A DNA stretch of 64,000 nt from Hydrangea macrophylla (Eukaryota > Streptophyta > Magnoliopsida > Cornales > Hydrangeaceae): contig CM066991.1 of assembly GCA_033977485.1 (NCBI GenBank), positions 56,336,850-56,400,849 on the forward strand, given 5' to 3'. A program made the position numbers and the translations under genes. How positions within the stretch are numbered: position 1 is the stretch's first letter; each line of letters starts with the position of its first letter. Shown one piece after another: positions 54,477-64,000 of the stretch. The notes beneath the pieces were generated by a model. That model was not told where the DNA came from, did no database searches, and saw only the letters and a list, made by a program, of their open reading frames with translations.

Positions 54477-54905
54477 TGAAATTCAATCGACTCCGAATTT
54501 CTTTGAAATTGAATTTGATTGGAGTCTAATTGACTCCCAATTTTGGAAAATAAGAAAATTGAGTCTGATTGACTCCGGATTTCTTTGAAATTGAATTTTA
54601 TTGGAGTCTAATTGACTCCCAATTTTGGAAAATAAGAAAATTGAGTCTGATTGACTCCGGATTTCTTTGAAATTAAATTTCATTCGAGTCTAATTGACTC
54701 CAAATTTTGGAAAATAAGAAAATTGAGTCTGATTGACTCCGGATTTCTTTGAAATTAAATTTCATTGGAGTCTAATTGACTCCAAATTTTGGAAAATAAG
54801 AAAATTGAGTCTGATTGACTCCGGATTTCTTTGAAATTGAATTTCATTGGAGCCTAATTGACTCCAAATTTTGAAAATTGATTTGATTTGAGTCTGATCG
54901 ACTCC
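54477..54905. repeat. Tat2 tandem array, 82-bp unit x about 5
   Basis: Each unit has two half-units with the dyads GAGTC-TAATT-GACTC and GAGTC-TGATT-GACTC, joined by GGAAAATAAGAAAATT and TTTCTTTGAAATT. It is related to the intron array at 53034-53380 in core and spacer words. Confidence 0.9.
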
Positions 54906-55137
54906 TAAATTCAGAAGAATGAATTGATTGATCAAGTTAAGCTAATCTGATTATGATGGACCATCAAGTTCCAGAAATGAAATGGAAACGCATTTGAGTG
55001 CTTCCAGATTTAGGAAAATTTGAAAATAAACCTTGAAAAGGAGAGTAACTCCAGAAGAGGAAAATAAGAGTTGAGTTTGACTTTGCATAGAAGAATGACA
55101 CATTTGTATCTTTGGTTTTCGCAAACAAATCTGCGCT
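54906..55137 (+). other. Non-coding spacer between Tat2 arrays
   Basis: No gene and no further tandem unit, apart from isolated diverged copies of the GAGTC dyad near 54890. Confidence 0.5.
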
Positions 55138-55797
55138 TATCAGATGATTTTGGGAGATTATGGAGCGTAAGGCGTAGAGCGGCTCAATCTTTTAGCATGC
55201 TACCTGATTCGGCTTAGTCGATCGGATGATTTTGGGAGATTATAGAGCATAAGGCGTAGAGAGGCTCAATCTTTCAGCGTGCTACCTGATTCGACTTAGT
55301 CGATCGGATGATTTTGGGAGATTATGGAGCGTAAGGTGTAGAGCGGCTCAATCTTTTCAGCGTGCTACCTGATTCGACTTAGTCGATCGGATGATTTTGG
55401 GAGATTATGGAGCGTAAGGCGTAGAGCGGCTCAATCTTTCAGCGTGCTACCTGATTCGGCTTAGCCAATCAGATGATTTTGGGAGATTATGGAGCGTAAG
55501 GCGTAGAGCGGCTCAATCTTTCAGCGTGCTACCTGATTCGACTTAGTCGATCAGATGATTTTGGGAGATTATGGAGCGTAAGGCGTAGAGCGGCTCAATC
55601 TTTCAGCGTGCTACCTGATTCGACTTAGTTGATCGGATGATTTTGGAAGATTATGGAGCGTAAGGCGTAGAGCGGCTCAATCTTTCAGCGTGCTACCTGA
55701 TTCGACTTAGTCGATCGGATGATTTTGGAAGATTATGGAGCGTAAGGCTTAGAGTGGCTCAATCTTTCAGCGTGCTACCTGATTTGACAATGAAGCG
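55138..55797. repeat. Tat2 tandem array, 82-bp unit x about 8
   Basis: Unit GATCGGATGATTTTGGGAGA, TTATGGAGCGTAAGGCGTAG, AGCGGCTCAATCTTTCAGCG, TGCTACCTGATTCGACTTAG, TC. It ends in the dyad CGACT-T-AGTCG. It is unrelated in spacer sequence to the 54477 array. Confidence 0.92.
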
Positions 55798-56261
55798 TAA
55801 GGCGTGAAGCGGCTCAGTCAATCAGACTATTCTCAAAACACATATGAAACGTGTATACATCAATCATGATGTTCCTAGAGTAGGACGGTATCATAATAAG
55901 ATAATTCAACATATAGGGTGCATTTATGATAATAGCAAAAGTAACGTGACTCGGGATCATCACGTTTGGGAGCATGGGACAGACAACCATTGAACATGTG
56001 CACCACGGTAAGATAGGTGTATTCATCCGTATGATTATTTGCAGTTGTGTGTTGTCCCTTACCCGAACTACGTCCTGGTCTGATTCCCAATGGGATACGT
56101 AGGCAGCTCACCTTTGAGCACGACCAGCATTTGGCTATCTGCACACCCGATTTTGCAACGCACTTTTGCTTTTACCTGGATTAGACTATTTGGTCAAAGG
56201 CTTGTCTTTCACACAGGCTTTGACATTCGCTTGTGATACGCGTTGCTTCACGAGCTCTGTC
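55798..56261 (+). other. Tat2 3' untranslated region with repeat c
   Basis: Non-coding; homologous to Tat1 32691-33087. Repeat c is at about 56063-56130 (CCGAACTACGTCCTGGTCTG...GGGATACGTAGGCAGCTC). The CAAAGGCTTG/GGCTTTG hairpin is at about 56194-56224. Confidence 0.6.
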
Positions 56262-56275
56262 AAAGAGGGAAAAAC
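56262..56275 (+). promoter_or_regulatory. Tat2 polypurine tract
   Basis: AAAGAGGGAAAAAC directly precedes the 3' LTR, whose first bases are TATAGACACC (G-to-A change of TGTAGACACC). Confidence 0.75.
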
Positions 56276-59200
56276 TATAGACACCCCAATTTTGACCAAG
56301 CGTCAAATCCAGGGATTGGTTACCTCTCAAAGACCGATGATGACGATGTCCGCGACGTTCGAAGATTTTCCAAGAAATTCAAAACCCTCAAGATGTTCTT
56401 CAAGTTAAAATACAAAATTAAAAATAAAAAGGGAGAGGATTCGGGCATTCGGGAGGAAAACTTGAATGATGAAGAACGTGTGAAAAACCCAGTCTGGGAA
56501 TCCGTTTTCTTTCTAAAGAAAAGAGAATTAATAAACAAAAAAAAAGGGGGAGAGAGAAAGAGGGAGTTTCCTTGGAAGAAAAAAAAAGGGAGGACAAAAT
56601 AAATAGAAAGTTTTTTTTTTTAAAAAAAAAAAAAAAGAGAAAATACAAAAGAAAAAAGTATATTAAAAAATATACCATGCACATGGTTGATACCATGCAC
56701 ATGGGGGATCTTAATGCAAATATATACATACATAGAATAAAAATTTTGGTTTACACCAACATATTTTTGAAAAATCAAAAAGAGGGACAAAAATCAGTTA
56801 ACCCCGGCACGCGGAAAACGCGGCGGCACTCACTGAGTGCCGCGCCGGCACTCTCTGTTTGCCGCCCGACACTCAGTGAGTGCCGCCGGCACCCATCGAG
56901 TGCCGCTGGCTCTAACAGACTGCATTTTTTCACATGTTCTAGAAGAAAACCTTGCACATGGGTCTCCACCCGAATTTACCCATCTATCCCTGGAATAATG
57001 GCCTATATAAACAAAACCTTCTCTTCCATTTTGGGGGACTTGAACTTGAAAAAATCAATATACACACATACACAAAAATCATATAGAGAGAGAGAGAGAA
57101 GAAGAATTTCTTGAAGAACTTGAAGAACTTGAAGAACTTTGAAGAGAACTTGGAAATCTTGGAAGATCTTCACAAGAAGTTGAAGAAATACTTGAGGTCA
57201 TAGAGGTAACCTCTTAATCCTTGATAGAATTAGGACAATTCAATCACAAGTTCATAGTTCTAGGAACTTTTTCACATTTTCAAAACCTCTCTTCTTATCC
57301 CATTTCATCACACACCACCAAGAACTTGTGATTGAATCTCATGACATTTCATCAATTTGGATCTAATTAATGCTTTGGGTTTAAGACAAATTCAACTTTG
57401 AAGAGTTTGGTATTCTTAGTTTTCTAAGTAATCCTTAATTTTCCTTATTTCTAATTCATTCAAAAGGTGCATGAGGTCTTCCATACCTCATTGAACCTCT
57501 TTGAATTTGATTCCTTAATTTCCTATGATCTTATGATCCATATGGAGATTAGAATGAATCATAGTCCTAATATACATATAATTACCAAGATTCAAGTCTT
57601 AATCCATGACTTGAACCTCCTCACTAAGAACCTTATGGAATCCTTACTATATTCCAATGAGGTTTAAGTAGATTTTAACTCCATTTAGACTCCAATGACC
57701 ATCAAAATGGTAGGAGAAAATGTGTTAGTTCAAGTATATTCCCATGATTTGGACTAATCTTTCCCTTAGGTTTTGAGAAGTTTCTTTCATACTTCGTATA
57801 AAACCTACATAGGAGTATGTCTCTAACTCCAATGACCATCAAATGGTAGGAGTGATAAGTTGAATTCAAGCTTGGGTCCATAGGCTTGATGTTCTTTATT
57901 TGAGGATTTTGTGAAGTTCATTTCAATATTTCATCAAAATCCATAAGTGAAAGGTGATTTAAAACTCCAATGACCATTAAGTGGTAGGAGTAGTGACTTG
58001 AATCCAAACTTTTATCCATGGATTTAAATTTATTGTTCTTTGGATCTTGTGAAATCCATGCTATACTTTATTAAAATCTATGAGCATATATATGCCTTTT
58101 AGTATTCAATGACCATCAAATGGTAGAAGAAGTAGTTTGGTTTGAGCCCCAACTTCATGTTTTTAATAGTTGAGGTCAATCAACAAAGTTGAACTAGCAA
58201 AGAAGAAAAACAGTGGGTTTACAAACTGTTTTTGATCAAAGATTTTTAGTTCGAAATCTAACCGTTGAAATCAAGTGAAACCAACGGAAAAGTGTCAATA
58301 ACACATTGTTTTACCACTGTGTTTTTTGTTTTAGCAAGATTTTGTGATTAGAGGGGTTTGATCATGGTTTTTGTGAGCTAATTACAATCTGTCCAAAGTT
58401 TTAGAATACTTTCAGAACAGTAAGTCCGTTTTGAAATCAATAAATCAGAACCTTAATAAAGTTTCCGGGGTCTCAAATAATTTTTTATAAGTACCTTAAT
58501 GTGTTAGGAAGATACCCTAAAAAGATCTAAGTGTTTCTCATTTTTTTACTATTTTTAGAAAATCATACAAGATCTCTGGACAGAGAGTTCCAAAATCCTG
58601 AGTGAGGTCTAGTATTTTCCATATTCTTGGAGATCTAACCATTGAAACCTCGATTTTCTTTTTGGGTTAGAAACTAGATTCACAGAGGCATAACATATCC
58701 AAAAATCATTAAGATCTAACCGTTGAAAGTATTTTATTCCTATTTTTGAACGTCTGGTCTGCTCTCTGTAATTCCTAAAAAACTGCTACTATTTTTGTCT
58801 AATCTTATTTATTCCAACTCAAATGGTCTCCTAATGTCTTGAGACCCAAACCATGTTTTGAATAATGATAACTTAGCTTAAATCCAGAGGCTAAGTGATC
58901 CAAATTAGTGAATAAATTCATGTCTCATTCTTGTTCATAATCATTCATTCATTCATATACATTGATGCTTATAGTTAGAGCTAGTTCTTGGATAAAGTTG
59001 GACTTAGTTGAATTTAATTGAACATGACTTAAGATTGATTACTTTTTTGATATTATATCTAGTATAAGGCATGTGTACTAAACTTTGTTTTGTAGCGCTT
59101 TGAGGTACAATTTCTTATCCCTTCTCTAGTTTGATTTACTTCATTGATTTTAATTGATTTTTCAACCCCATGTGCGACACCTTAGCTTAGGTTTTGCCTT

Positions 59201-59692
59201 ATGTGAATATATGAATTAGAGACTCTTTTTTTTAGAAATTTTGTTCTTGCATGCATTGCACGTTTGATATTCGCGGCTGGATCCCGGGTATGTTTTCTAG
59301 TTCTCTATTGCATATCATGTTGTTTGCTACTTGTATTACGTGGCTTATGAATGATATTTTGCCGTTAGCAATTTTACACCATTTCCAACATGCTTGTGTG
59401 ATGTATATGTATATATGTATTAATTGAGGGCATGCTTAGATTAATAATTTGATTAAAAAGGATGTTGAGTAGAGGCCTATCGTGAGATAGGATGAAAGGG
59501 GGTGTTTTAGCCCGCCGGGCTCCTTCCCCTTTCATTCCATAATCCCCGGACCCAGTTTATCTTTGGTTTCGCAAAAGATCAGTTTCCTTTTAAATGGTTT
59601 CTTAATTTTTCCTTTTAAAAATTAAGTGGCGACTCTTTCAATTTGAAAAATGTTTTAAAAGTGGGTAGAAAGAATAACCTGCGGTATTCACA
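56276..59692 (+). repeat. Tat2 3' LTR (3417 bp)
   Basis: Partner of 36006-39405 with few substitutions. The dyad cluster at 56822-56908 has four motif copies (three in the 5' LTR). TATA is at 57004-57011. It ends ...GGTATTCACA. Confidence 0.93.
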
Positions 59693-59697
59693 CGACT
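59693..59697. repeat. Tat2 target-site duplication, right copy (CGACT)
   Basis: Exact repeat of 36001-36005. Confidence 0.92.
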
Positions 59698-59776
59698 CAT
59701 TTGTTTTCGAAATGGATTTTGAGAAAGTATTTTAAAAGAAAAGCTGTGGGTAGAAAGAAAACCTGCGATATCCACA
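59698..59776 (+). repeat. Tat1 3' LTR, terminal 79 bp
   Basis: CATTTGTTTTCGAAATGGAT to ...GATATCCACA continues the Tat1 LTR exactly from the Tat2 insertion point and matches 18240-18318. It is followed by the TTCTT duplication. Confidence 0.92.
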
Positions 59777-59781
59777 TTCTT
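59777..59781. repeat. Tat1 target-site duplication, right copy (TTCTT)
   Basis: Same five bases as 15354-15358. Confidence 0.8.
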
Positions 59782-60087
59782 CTTACCAACATCTAAGCAA
59801 ACCAGAGCCTAGAAACATGACTCCATCTCTCTAATCCATTGTTCGGCTTTCAATACTCCAGACACGCCATCAAACTTTTTTGGACATAAAGCTCTGAATA
59901 TCTCTAACAGTTTGTCTCTGGTAGGTCTTGGTGGAGGTGGCGGCGGATAATGATACGCACCTTGCTGATCGCCAATATGCTCTAACCTTCGGAGAAATCT
60001 TTCAAAAACTCTAGTAAGGTCTAATCTTTTCGGTACCAGTTCAAACGGTTTGGCTCCATTACTGTTGTTGCGAGTCACTCTAACCAT
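59777..60087 (-). pseudogene. T1 gag N-terminal part
   Basis: Minus-strand ATG at 60087 (MVRVTRNNSNGAKPFELVPK) and an open frame to 59809: a Pro-rich segment (YHYPPPPPPRPTRD), then FRALCPKKFDGVSGVLKAEQ and WIREMESCF, the usual start of the chromovirus gag capsid region. A stop at 59811-59809 interrupts it just before the Tat1 insertion. The reading continues as ALVCLDVGKK and joins 15358. Upstream lie leader and primer site of the same element. Confidence 0.85.
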
Positions 60088-60448
60088 CTTGACTCTGCGC
60101 ACAAGGATACATATACACAATTACTTCTCAGATTAGACTACTACCTTTAAGAGATAGTTCAGAGGTGTTCATTACCCAAAATTAAATATACTTATGCACA
60201 GATAGGAGTATTTATTAGCATGAGATGCAATCACATACAGAATGCCAACAAATAAAATGCCAATTGCAATGATATCCGGATGATGAAAGGAAAGAAAAAT
60301 AAAAGTCTTGGTACGCAACTTAAGATGTAAAGCAGCTCCAGGAGTCCTTGTCAAATCGGCAGTGTAACTACCTTAATGTCATTCTAGCGAGGTAATCTTA
60401 TGCTTCACAACTTAACGCAGGACAATCACGAGCATAACTAAACTTAGT
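60088..60448 (-). other. T1 leader
   Basis: Untranslated region between the primer site and gag. No further feature seen. Confidence 0.6.
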
Positions 60449-60460
60449 GCTCTGATGCCA
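60449..60460 (-). promoter_or_regulatory. T1 primer-binding site, initiator-Met type
   Basis: Minus-strand TGGCATCAGAGC differs by one base from TGGTATCAGAGC, the standard initiator tRNA-Met site of plant Ty3/gypsy chromoviruses. It lies nine bases from the LTR terminus. Confidence 0.75.
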
Positions 60461-60469
60461 AACAATCCT

Positions 60470-61539
60470 TGTCACGCCCGGCATTACGATAATTCAGAGA
60501 AGTAAGCTTCCTTATCGGACCCGTAGGCTCGCAACAGGTTACAGATCGCATGATTGTCCAAAATCCAACTAATAATAAAATATCAGAGTAATGGCAACAG
60601 CGAAAATGATTCTAAGTTCAGCGGAAGCAAAAACAGAGTCTTGCAAACTTCATTATACATAATTATGGGCCAAACGGCCGATAATAGCAACAACAACAAC
60701 ATAAGTAAAGATAAATAAAAGTTCCTCAGCGGAATAAAATGGCTCCAACAGCACGACCTCTTCAGCTGGCAAAGCCCCATCCTTCCTGGTCAACGCGCTC
60801 ACCATCATACTCGCCCAATGGAAAGGCATCTCCAGTACCTGGAACTAAAGCAGCTGGACACGGATGTCCAAGGACCGCAAGCCTATCAGCTGAAAGCTGA
60901 GTGAGATACTACAATGCACAAACAATATGAATATATACACCATTTACATTATCACTTAGAAGTTATCCGAATGTTATGCGTATACTCACCTAACACCCAA
61001 CGTTCTCCCTAACTATGCAATCACAACCATGCAACGCAATGCGCACGAAACCACCATGCCAAAACTCACAATACCGGTAGTACTAGCTTCTGCCCACAAA
61101 CACAACAATACTGAACCGATGGTACTAGCTTCTATCTCACACAACCACAACACAAGCCCAATTCGGCCACAATACAACTCCTAGCCCATAATTGGCCCTG
61201 ACTAAATTGCATTCTTCTATACGGCCACACATGACCCTCAAATGCGAATTTCGGTCACACATGACCCAATAATAAATCATACGACCATACATGGCCCTCA
61301 TTTCATCACCTAGCCCATAATTGGCCCAAACTCAATCGCCTAGCCCACAATTAGCCCTAACATGACACCGATACAACACAACCGACAACATCATACCGAT
61401 GACAACACCTCATGAAACTCAAAACACCACAACTGACATCAACGCCATGAGGTCACACAATTGATGCAAACATCCACGGAACAACCAAAGAGGTTATTCA
61501 ACACAACCATATAACACAACCATGCTCTTACGCATCCGT
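60470..61539 (-). repeat. T1 5' LTR, part
   Basis: Plus-strand TGTCACGCCCGG at 60470 is the reversed 3' terminus of the LTR (minus strand ...CCGGGCGTGACA). The sequence runs to the Tat3 boundary, where the LTR is interrupted or ends. Short imperfect repeats CCTAGCCCATAATTGGCCC and GGTACTAGCTTCT occur at about 61075-61350. No ORF. Confidence 0.7.
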
Positions 61540-63661
61540 TGTGGATATCGCAATTTTTCTTTCTTTTACCCACATCTTTTCTTTTAAAATTCTTTTAAAT
61601 TTTAAATTCAAAACAAATGAGTCGCCATTTAATTTTTAAAAGGAAAACTAAGAAACCATTTCAAAAAGAAACTGATCTTTTGCGAAACTAAAGATTAACT
61701 AGGTCCGGGGATTAAGGAATGAGAGAGGAAGAAGCCCGTCGGACTAAAACAGCCTCTCTCATCCTATCTTACGATAGGCCTCTACTCAACATCCTTTTAA
61801 TTGAATTGCTAATCTAAACATGCCCTCAACTAAAACATAGATATACATATACACTACACAAACATGTCAAAATGGTGTAAAATTACCAATTTACAAAATA
61901 TCATTCAAAAGCCACGTAATTCGAGTAGCAAGCAATATGATATGCAAATAGGGAACTAGAGAACTTACCCGAGATCCGGCCACGAATATTAAACGTGCAA
62001 ATGCATGCAAATAGATAAAACCTAGAAAAAGAGTCTCTAATCCATATATACAAGTAAAGCAAGTCCTAATTCTAAAGTGTCGCGCTTGAAGTCGAAAATC
62101 AATTAAAATCAAAGAATACAATAAACTAGAGAGGGGTTGAGAAATCGTACCTCAATAGCGCTACAAGATAGAGGTTAGTGCACATAATATACAAGATATA
62201 AAGTTGGATCTTAAATAACAATCCTAGACTTCTAGCTTAAATCTATCAAGTGCAATTAAATCTAAAGCGAACAAGTCCTAATTACAAACATCAAGCCATA
62301 TGGATGAATGTATACATGAACAAGAGTAAATTATGAAATATTCATTGATTTGGATCATTTAACTCCTAGATTTAAGTTCAACTAATCATTATTACAACAT
62401 AGTTTAAGCCCTAGGTCATAGAAAAGTCATTTGAACCATTATTTACAAAATTGGTCAAATATGTCATAAAATTCTGAATATTACAGAGAGCAGACCAGAA
62501 AGTAAAAGACATAAAAAAGCATGCTTCCCATGGTTTGATGTCAGTGAATTTTGGACACAAGATGGCTCTGTGTGTCTAGTTTCCATCCCAAAAAGAAAAT
62601 CAAAGTTTCAACGGTTAGATCTCTAGGAAATGGACAAAAACCAGACATCACTCAGAGATTTACAAATCTCTGTCCAGAGATCTTGTATGATTTTTTAAAA
62701 ATAGTAAAAAAATCAGAAATGCTTTGGTCTTTTTAGGGTAGCTTCCTAACACATTAAACTACCTAGAAAAATTTATTTTGGATCTAGAAACCTTGATTAA
62801 GGTTCTGATTTGCTTATTTCAAAAGAGTGTTACTATTCTGAAACTCTGGACAGATGGTAGTGACTTCACAAAACTCATTACCAAACTACTTTAAACATGA
62901 AATCTCCTTAAAACAAAAATCACAGTGGTAGAACTTTAAGTTATAGACACTTTCCCGTTGATTTCACTTAATTCCAATGGTTAGATCATCAACTAAAAAT
63001 CTATGATCAAAACTGGTTTATGAATTCACTACTCTAATATTGGATTTATCATCCTTTTTGCTACATCTACCAACTAAGCCATGGACATTGGCTTATCCTA
63101 AACCTAACTCTCCTTTCCCTTTGGGGTCATTGGAGATCAAAACATGACTAATATTCATGAGACTCAAAGGAATATATAAAGGATTCCATGAAACATCAAG
63201 CTAGAGGACCCAAGTCATAAGTATGGACTTAGATCCATCTATTTGCTTATAATATGAAGTGATGATCAAACTTTGACTCCCATGTGAAGCATAAGCTTAC
63301 ACAAGATTCAAAAAGATCAAACTCAAGAGATTCAAGTGAGATATTGAAGATCTCCAAGAATCTCAAGAGGAAAGCATAAAAAAGGAAGAAAGCACAAGAA
63401 TGAAAACATAAGAAAGAAAGAAACACAAGAATGAAAACATAACTAAAATTTAGAGGATCACCTCCAACTATCCTCAACTTCTTGGTGATTTTGGAGGACT
63501 TCCAAAGACTAAACAAGCTCTTCTACACTAATTCACACAACTTCTTTTTTAAACTATCCTAAACTCACTCCTAATTATGAAGATGAAAGTAAGAAGAACT
63601 CTTATGTAACTCTATAGATTCAAAAGAAAAATACCTCCCTTGCAAGTGAATATTCATCCTC

Positions 63662-63669
63662 TATTTATA
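63662..63669 (-). promoter_or_regulatory. TATA box of Tat3 LTR
   Basis: Minus-strand TATAAATA in CTATAAATAGAGGATG, about 100 bp from the dyad cluster, as in the other Tat LTRs. Confidence 0.62.
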
Positions 63670-63774
63670 GACAATCTTAAAGGGGTATTTCAGTCATTTC
63701 AGGACTGAAAACCCTAATTCAGTCGTCCTTTTTATAGTACAAAACGTGCTGTATACCAGCTGTCATTTGCAAAA

Positions 63775-64000
63775 ACGCGGCATTCACCGAAGATGGAAGC
63801 GGCACTCAGTAAATGCCGCATCGGCATTCAGTGAAAGTCGGCGCGGCATTCAGTGAAAGCTGGCGCATCATTCACTGGCTGCGGGATCGGCATTCACTAA
63901 ATGCCGAGGACAACTCCAGGGATTGCCATTTTTTTAGCAAATTTCGTCATTTTTACGGCACTCGATGAAATTCGTGGCAATCACCGAATGCCATCCGGCA
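63775..64000. promoter_or_regulatory. Dyad motif cluster in Tat3 LTR
   Basis: Seven or more diverged copies, such as GGCACTCAGTAAATGCC and GGCATTCACTAAATGCC, running to the window edge. Confidence 0.65.

Larger units (their letters stand above)
36006..59692 (+). mobile_element. Tat2: nearly intact Tat/Ogre-like retrotransposon (23.7 kb)
   Basis: Nested in the Tat1 3' LTR with perfect CGACT duplications. Order: LTR 36006-39405, extended tRNA-Arg primer site, leader, gag interrupted by S1, gag-pol frame to 48497, repeat/poly(A)/repeat block, antisense genes B (49211-50293) and A (50853-53890), three tandem arrays, polypurine tract, LTR 56276-59692. Visible lesions in coding DNA are the S1 insertion, one frameshift near 42531 and one stop at 48033. 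The close similarity of the two LTRs shows that it is the younger Tat copy. Confidence 0.93.
15359..59776 (+). mobile_element. Tat1: large Tat/Ogre-like retrotransposon, interrupted by Tat2
   Basis: Tat1's own DNA is 15359-36005 plus 59698-59776, about 20.7 kb. Order: 5' LTR, tRNA-Arg primer site, leader, degenerate gag-pol, repeat/poly(A)/repeat block, antisense genes B and A, a tandem array, polypurine tract, 3' LTR. Tat-lineage assignment rests on the second RNase H domain, element size, tRNA-Arg primer and extra antisense genes. TTCTT duplications flank it. Tat2 inserted near the end of its 3' LTR. All its coding regions carry lesions. Confidence 0.9.
3595..61539 (-). mobile_element. T1: fragmented Tekay-type chromovirus, host of the other insertions
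   Basis: One minus-strand Ty3/gypsy element can be traced right to left: LTR 60470-61539, initiator-Met primer site 60449-60460, gag start at 60087, gag middle at 15358-15099, gag zinc knuckles at 5884-5642, then protease, RT and RNase H down to 3595. The reading order is continuous across each inserted element, and the breaks coincide with the TSDs of A1 and Tat1. Integrase, chromodomain and the 3' LTR lie left of A2, outside the window. Numerous stops show that it is long dead. Assignment to Tekay/Del rests on gag, the double knuckle and the RNase H sequence style. Confidence 0.85.
61540..64000 (-). mobile_element. Tat3: minus-strand Tat LTR, cut by the window edge
   Basis: Plus strand TGTGGATATCGCAATTTTTC is the reverse complement of the Tat LTR end (...GCGATATCCACA). 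Homology to the Tat1/Tat2 LTRs in inverted order continues to the window end, where the dyad cluster has just been reached, so about 250 bp of LTR are missing. Since T1 DNA lies to the left, this should be the 3' LTR of an element extending right. The presumptive duplication is TCCGT at 61535-61539. Confidence 0.85.

Noticed and set aside
53034..55797. CRISPR-like regularly spaced repeats
   Set aside because: Direct tandem satellites without unique spacers, inside a plant retrotransposon.

Overview
The window is repeat-rich nuclear DNA from a flowering plant, probably a eudicot; the species cannot be told from the sequence. Nearly every base belongs to nested LTR retrotransposons of the Ty3/gypsy superfamily, and I see no ordinary host gene. 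I recognise seven insertions, named here for reference: T1, A1, A2, Tat1, Tat2, Tat3 and S1. T1 is a Tekay-type chromovirus on the minus strand. It is the oldest layer and is cut into pieces at 3595-6111, 15099-15358 and 59777-61539. A2 (1-3594, plus strand) is the 3' end of an Athila-like element inserted in T1 downstream of RNase H. A1 (6112-15098, minus strand) is a non-autonomous Athila-like element inserted in T1 gag, with a GTATC target-site duplication (TSD). Tat1 (15359-59776, plus strand) is a large Tat/Ogre-like element inserted in T1 gag, TSD TTCTT. Tat2 (36006-59692, plus strand) is a related Tat element inserted in the 3' LTR of Tat1, TSD CGACT. S1 (41118-42177) is a solo LTR inserted in Tat2 gag, TSD GTTTG. 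Tat3 (61540 to beyond the right edge, minus strand) is a third Tat-type LTR inserted in or beside the T1 LTR. || Layout of the two large Tat elements: LTR of about 3 to 3.4 kb, tRNA-Arg primer-binding site, leader of about 1.2 kb, gag-protease-G-patch-RT-RNase H-second RNase H-integrase polyprotein, a conserved repeat/poly(A)/repeat block, two genes on the opposite strand (gene B, then gene A when read along the plus strand), tandem-repeat arrays, polypurine tract and 3' LTR. Tat2 is the younger and better preserved. Its pol is one 1840-codon frame ending in a single TGG-to-TAG change in integrase, its antisense gene B is open over 360 codons, and its antisense gene A can be assembled from six exons into an uninterrupted 586-residue plant-mobile-domain (MAIN-like) protein. 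The Tat1 copies of all these genes carry stops or frameshifts. || Three observations stand out. (1) A dyad motif close to GGCACTCAGTGAGTGCC is clustered just upstream of the LTR promoters and just upstream of both antisense genes in Tat1 and Tat2, as if one regulator, possibly an antisense-encoded protein, controlled all three transcription units. (2) The Tat primer-binding sites extend to about 50 nt and match the entire 3' half of tRNA-Arg, including the CCA end and the anticodon hairpin, with a base at the wobble position expected from reverse transcription of inosine. (3) The element-specific tandem arrays are all built from short dyads, and in the Tat1 array the stems appear to covary. 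Together these suggest a retrotransposon carrying its own captured, spliced, antisense regulatory cassette. That interpretation is inference; the structures are read directly.
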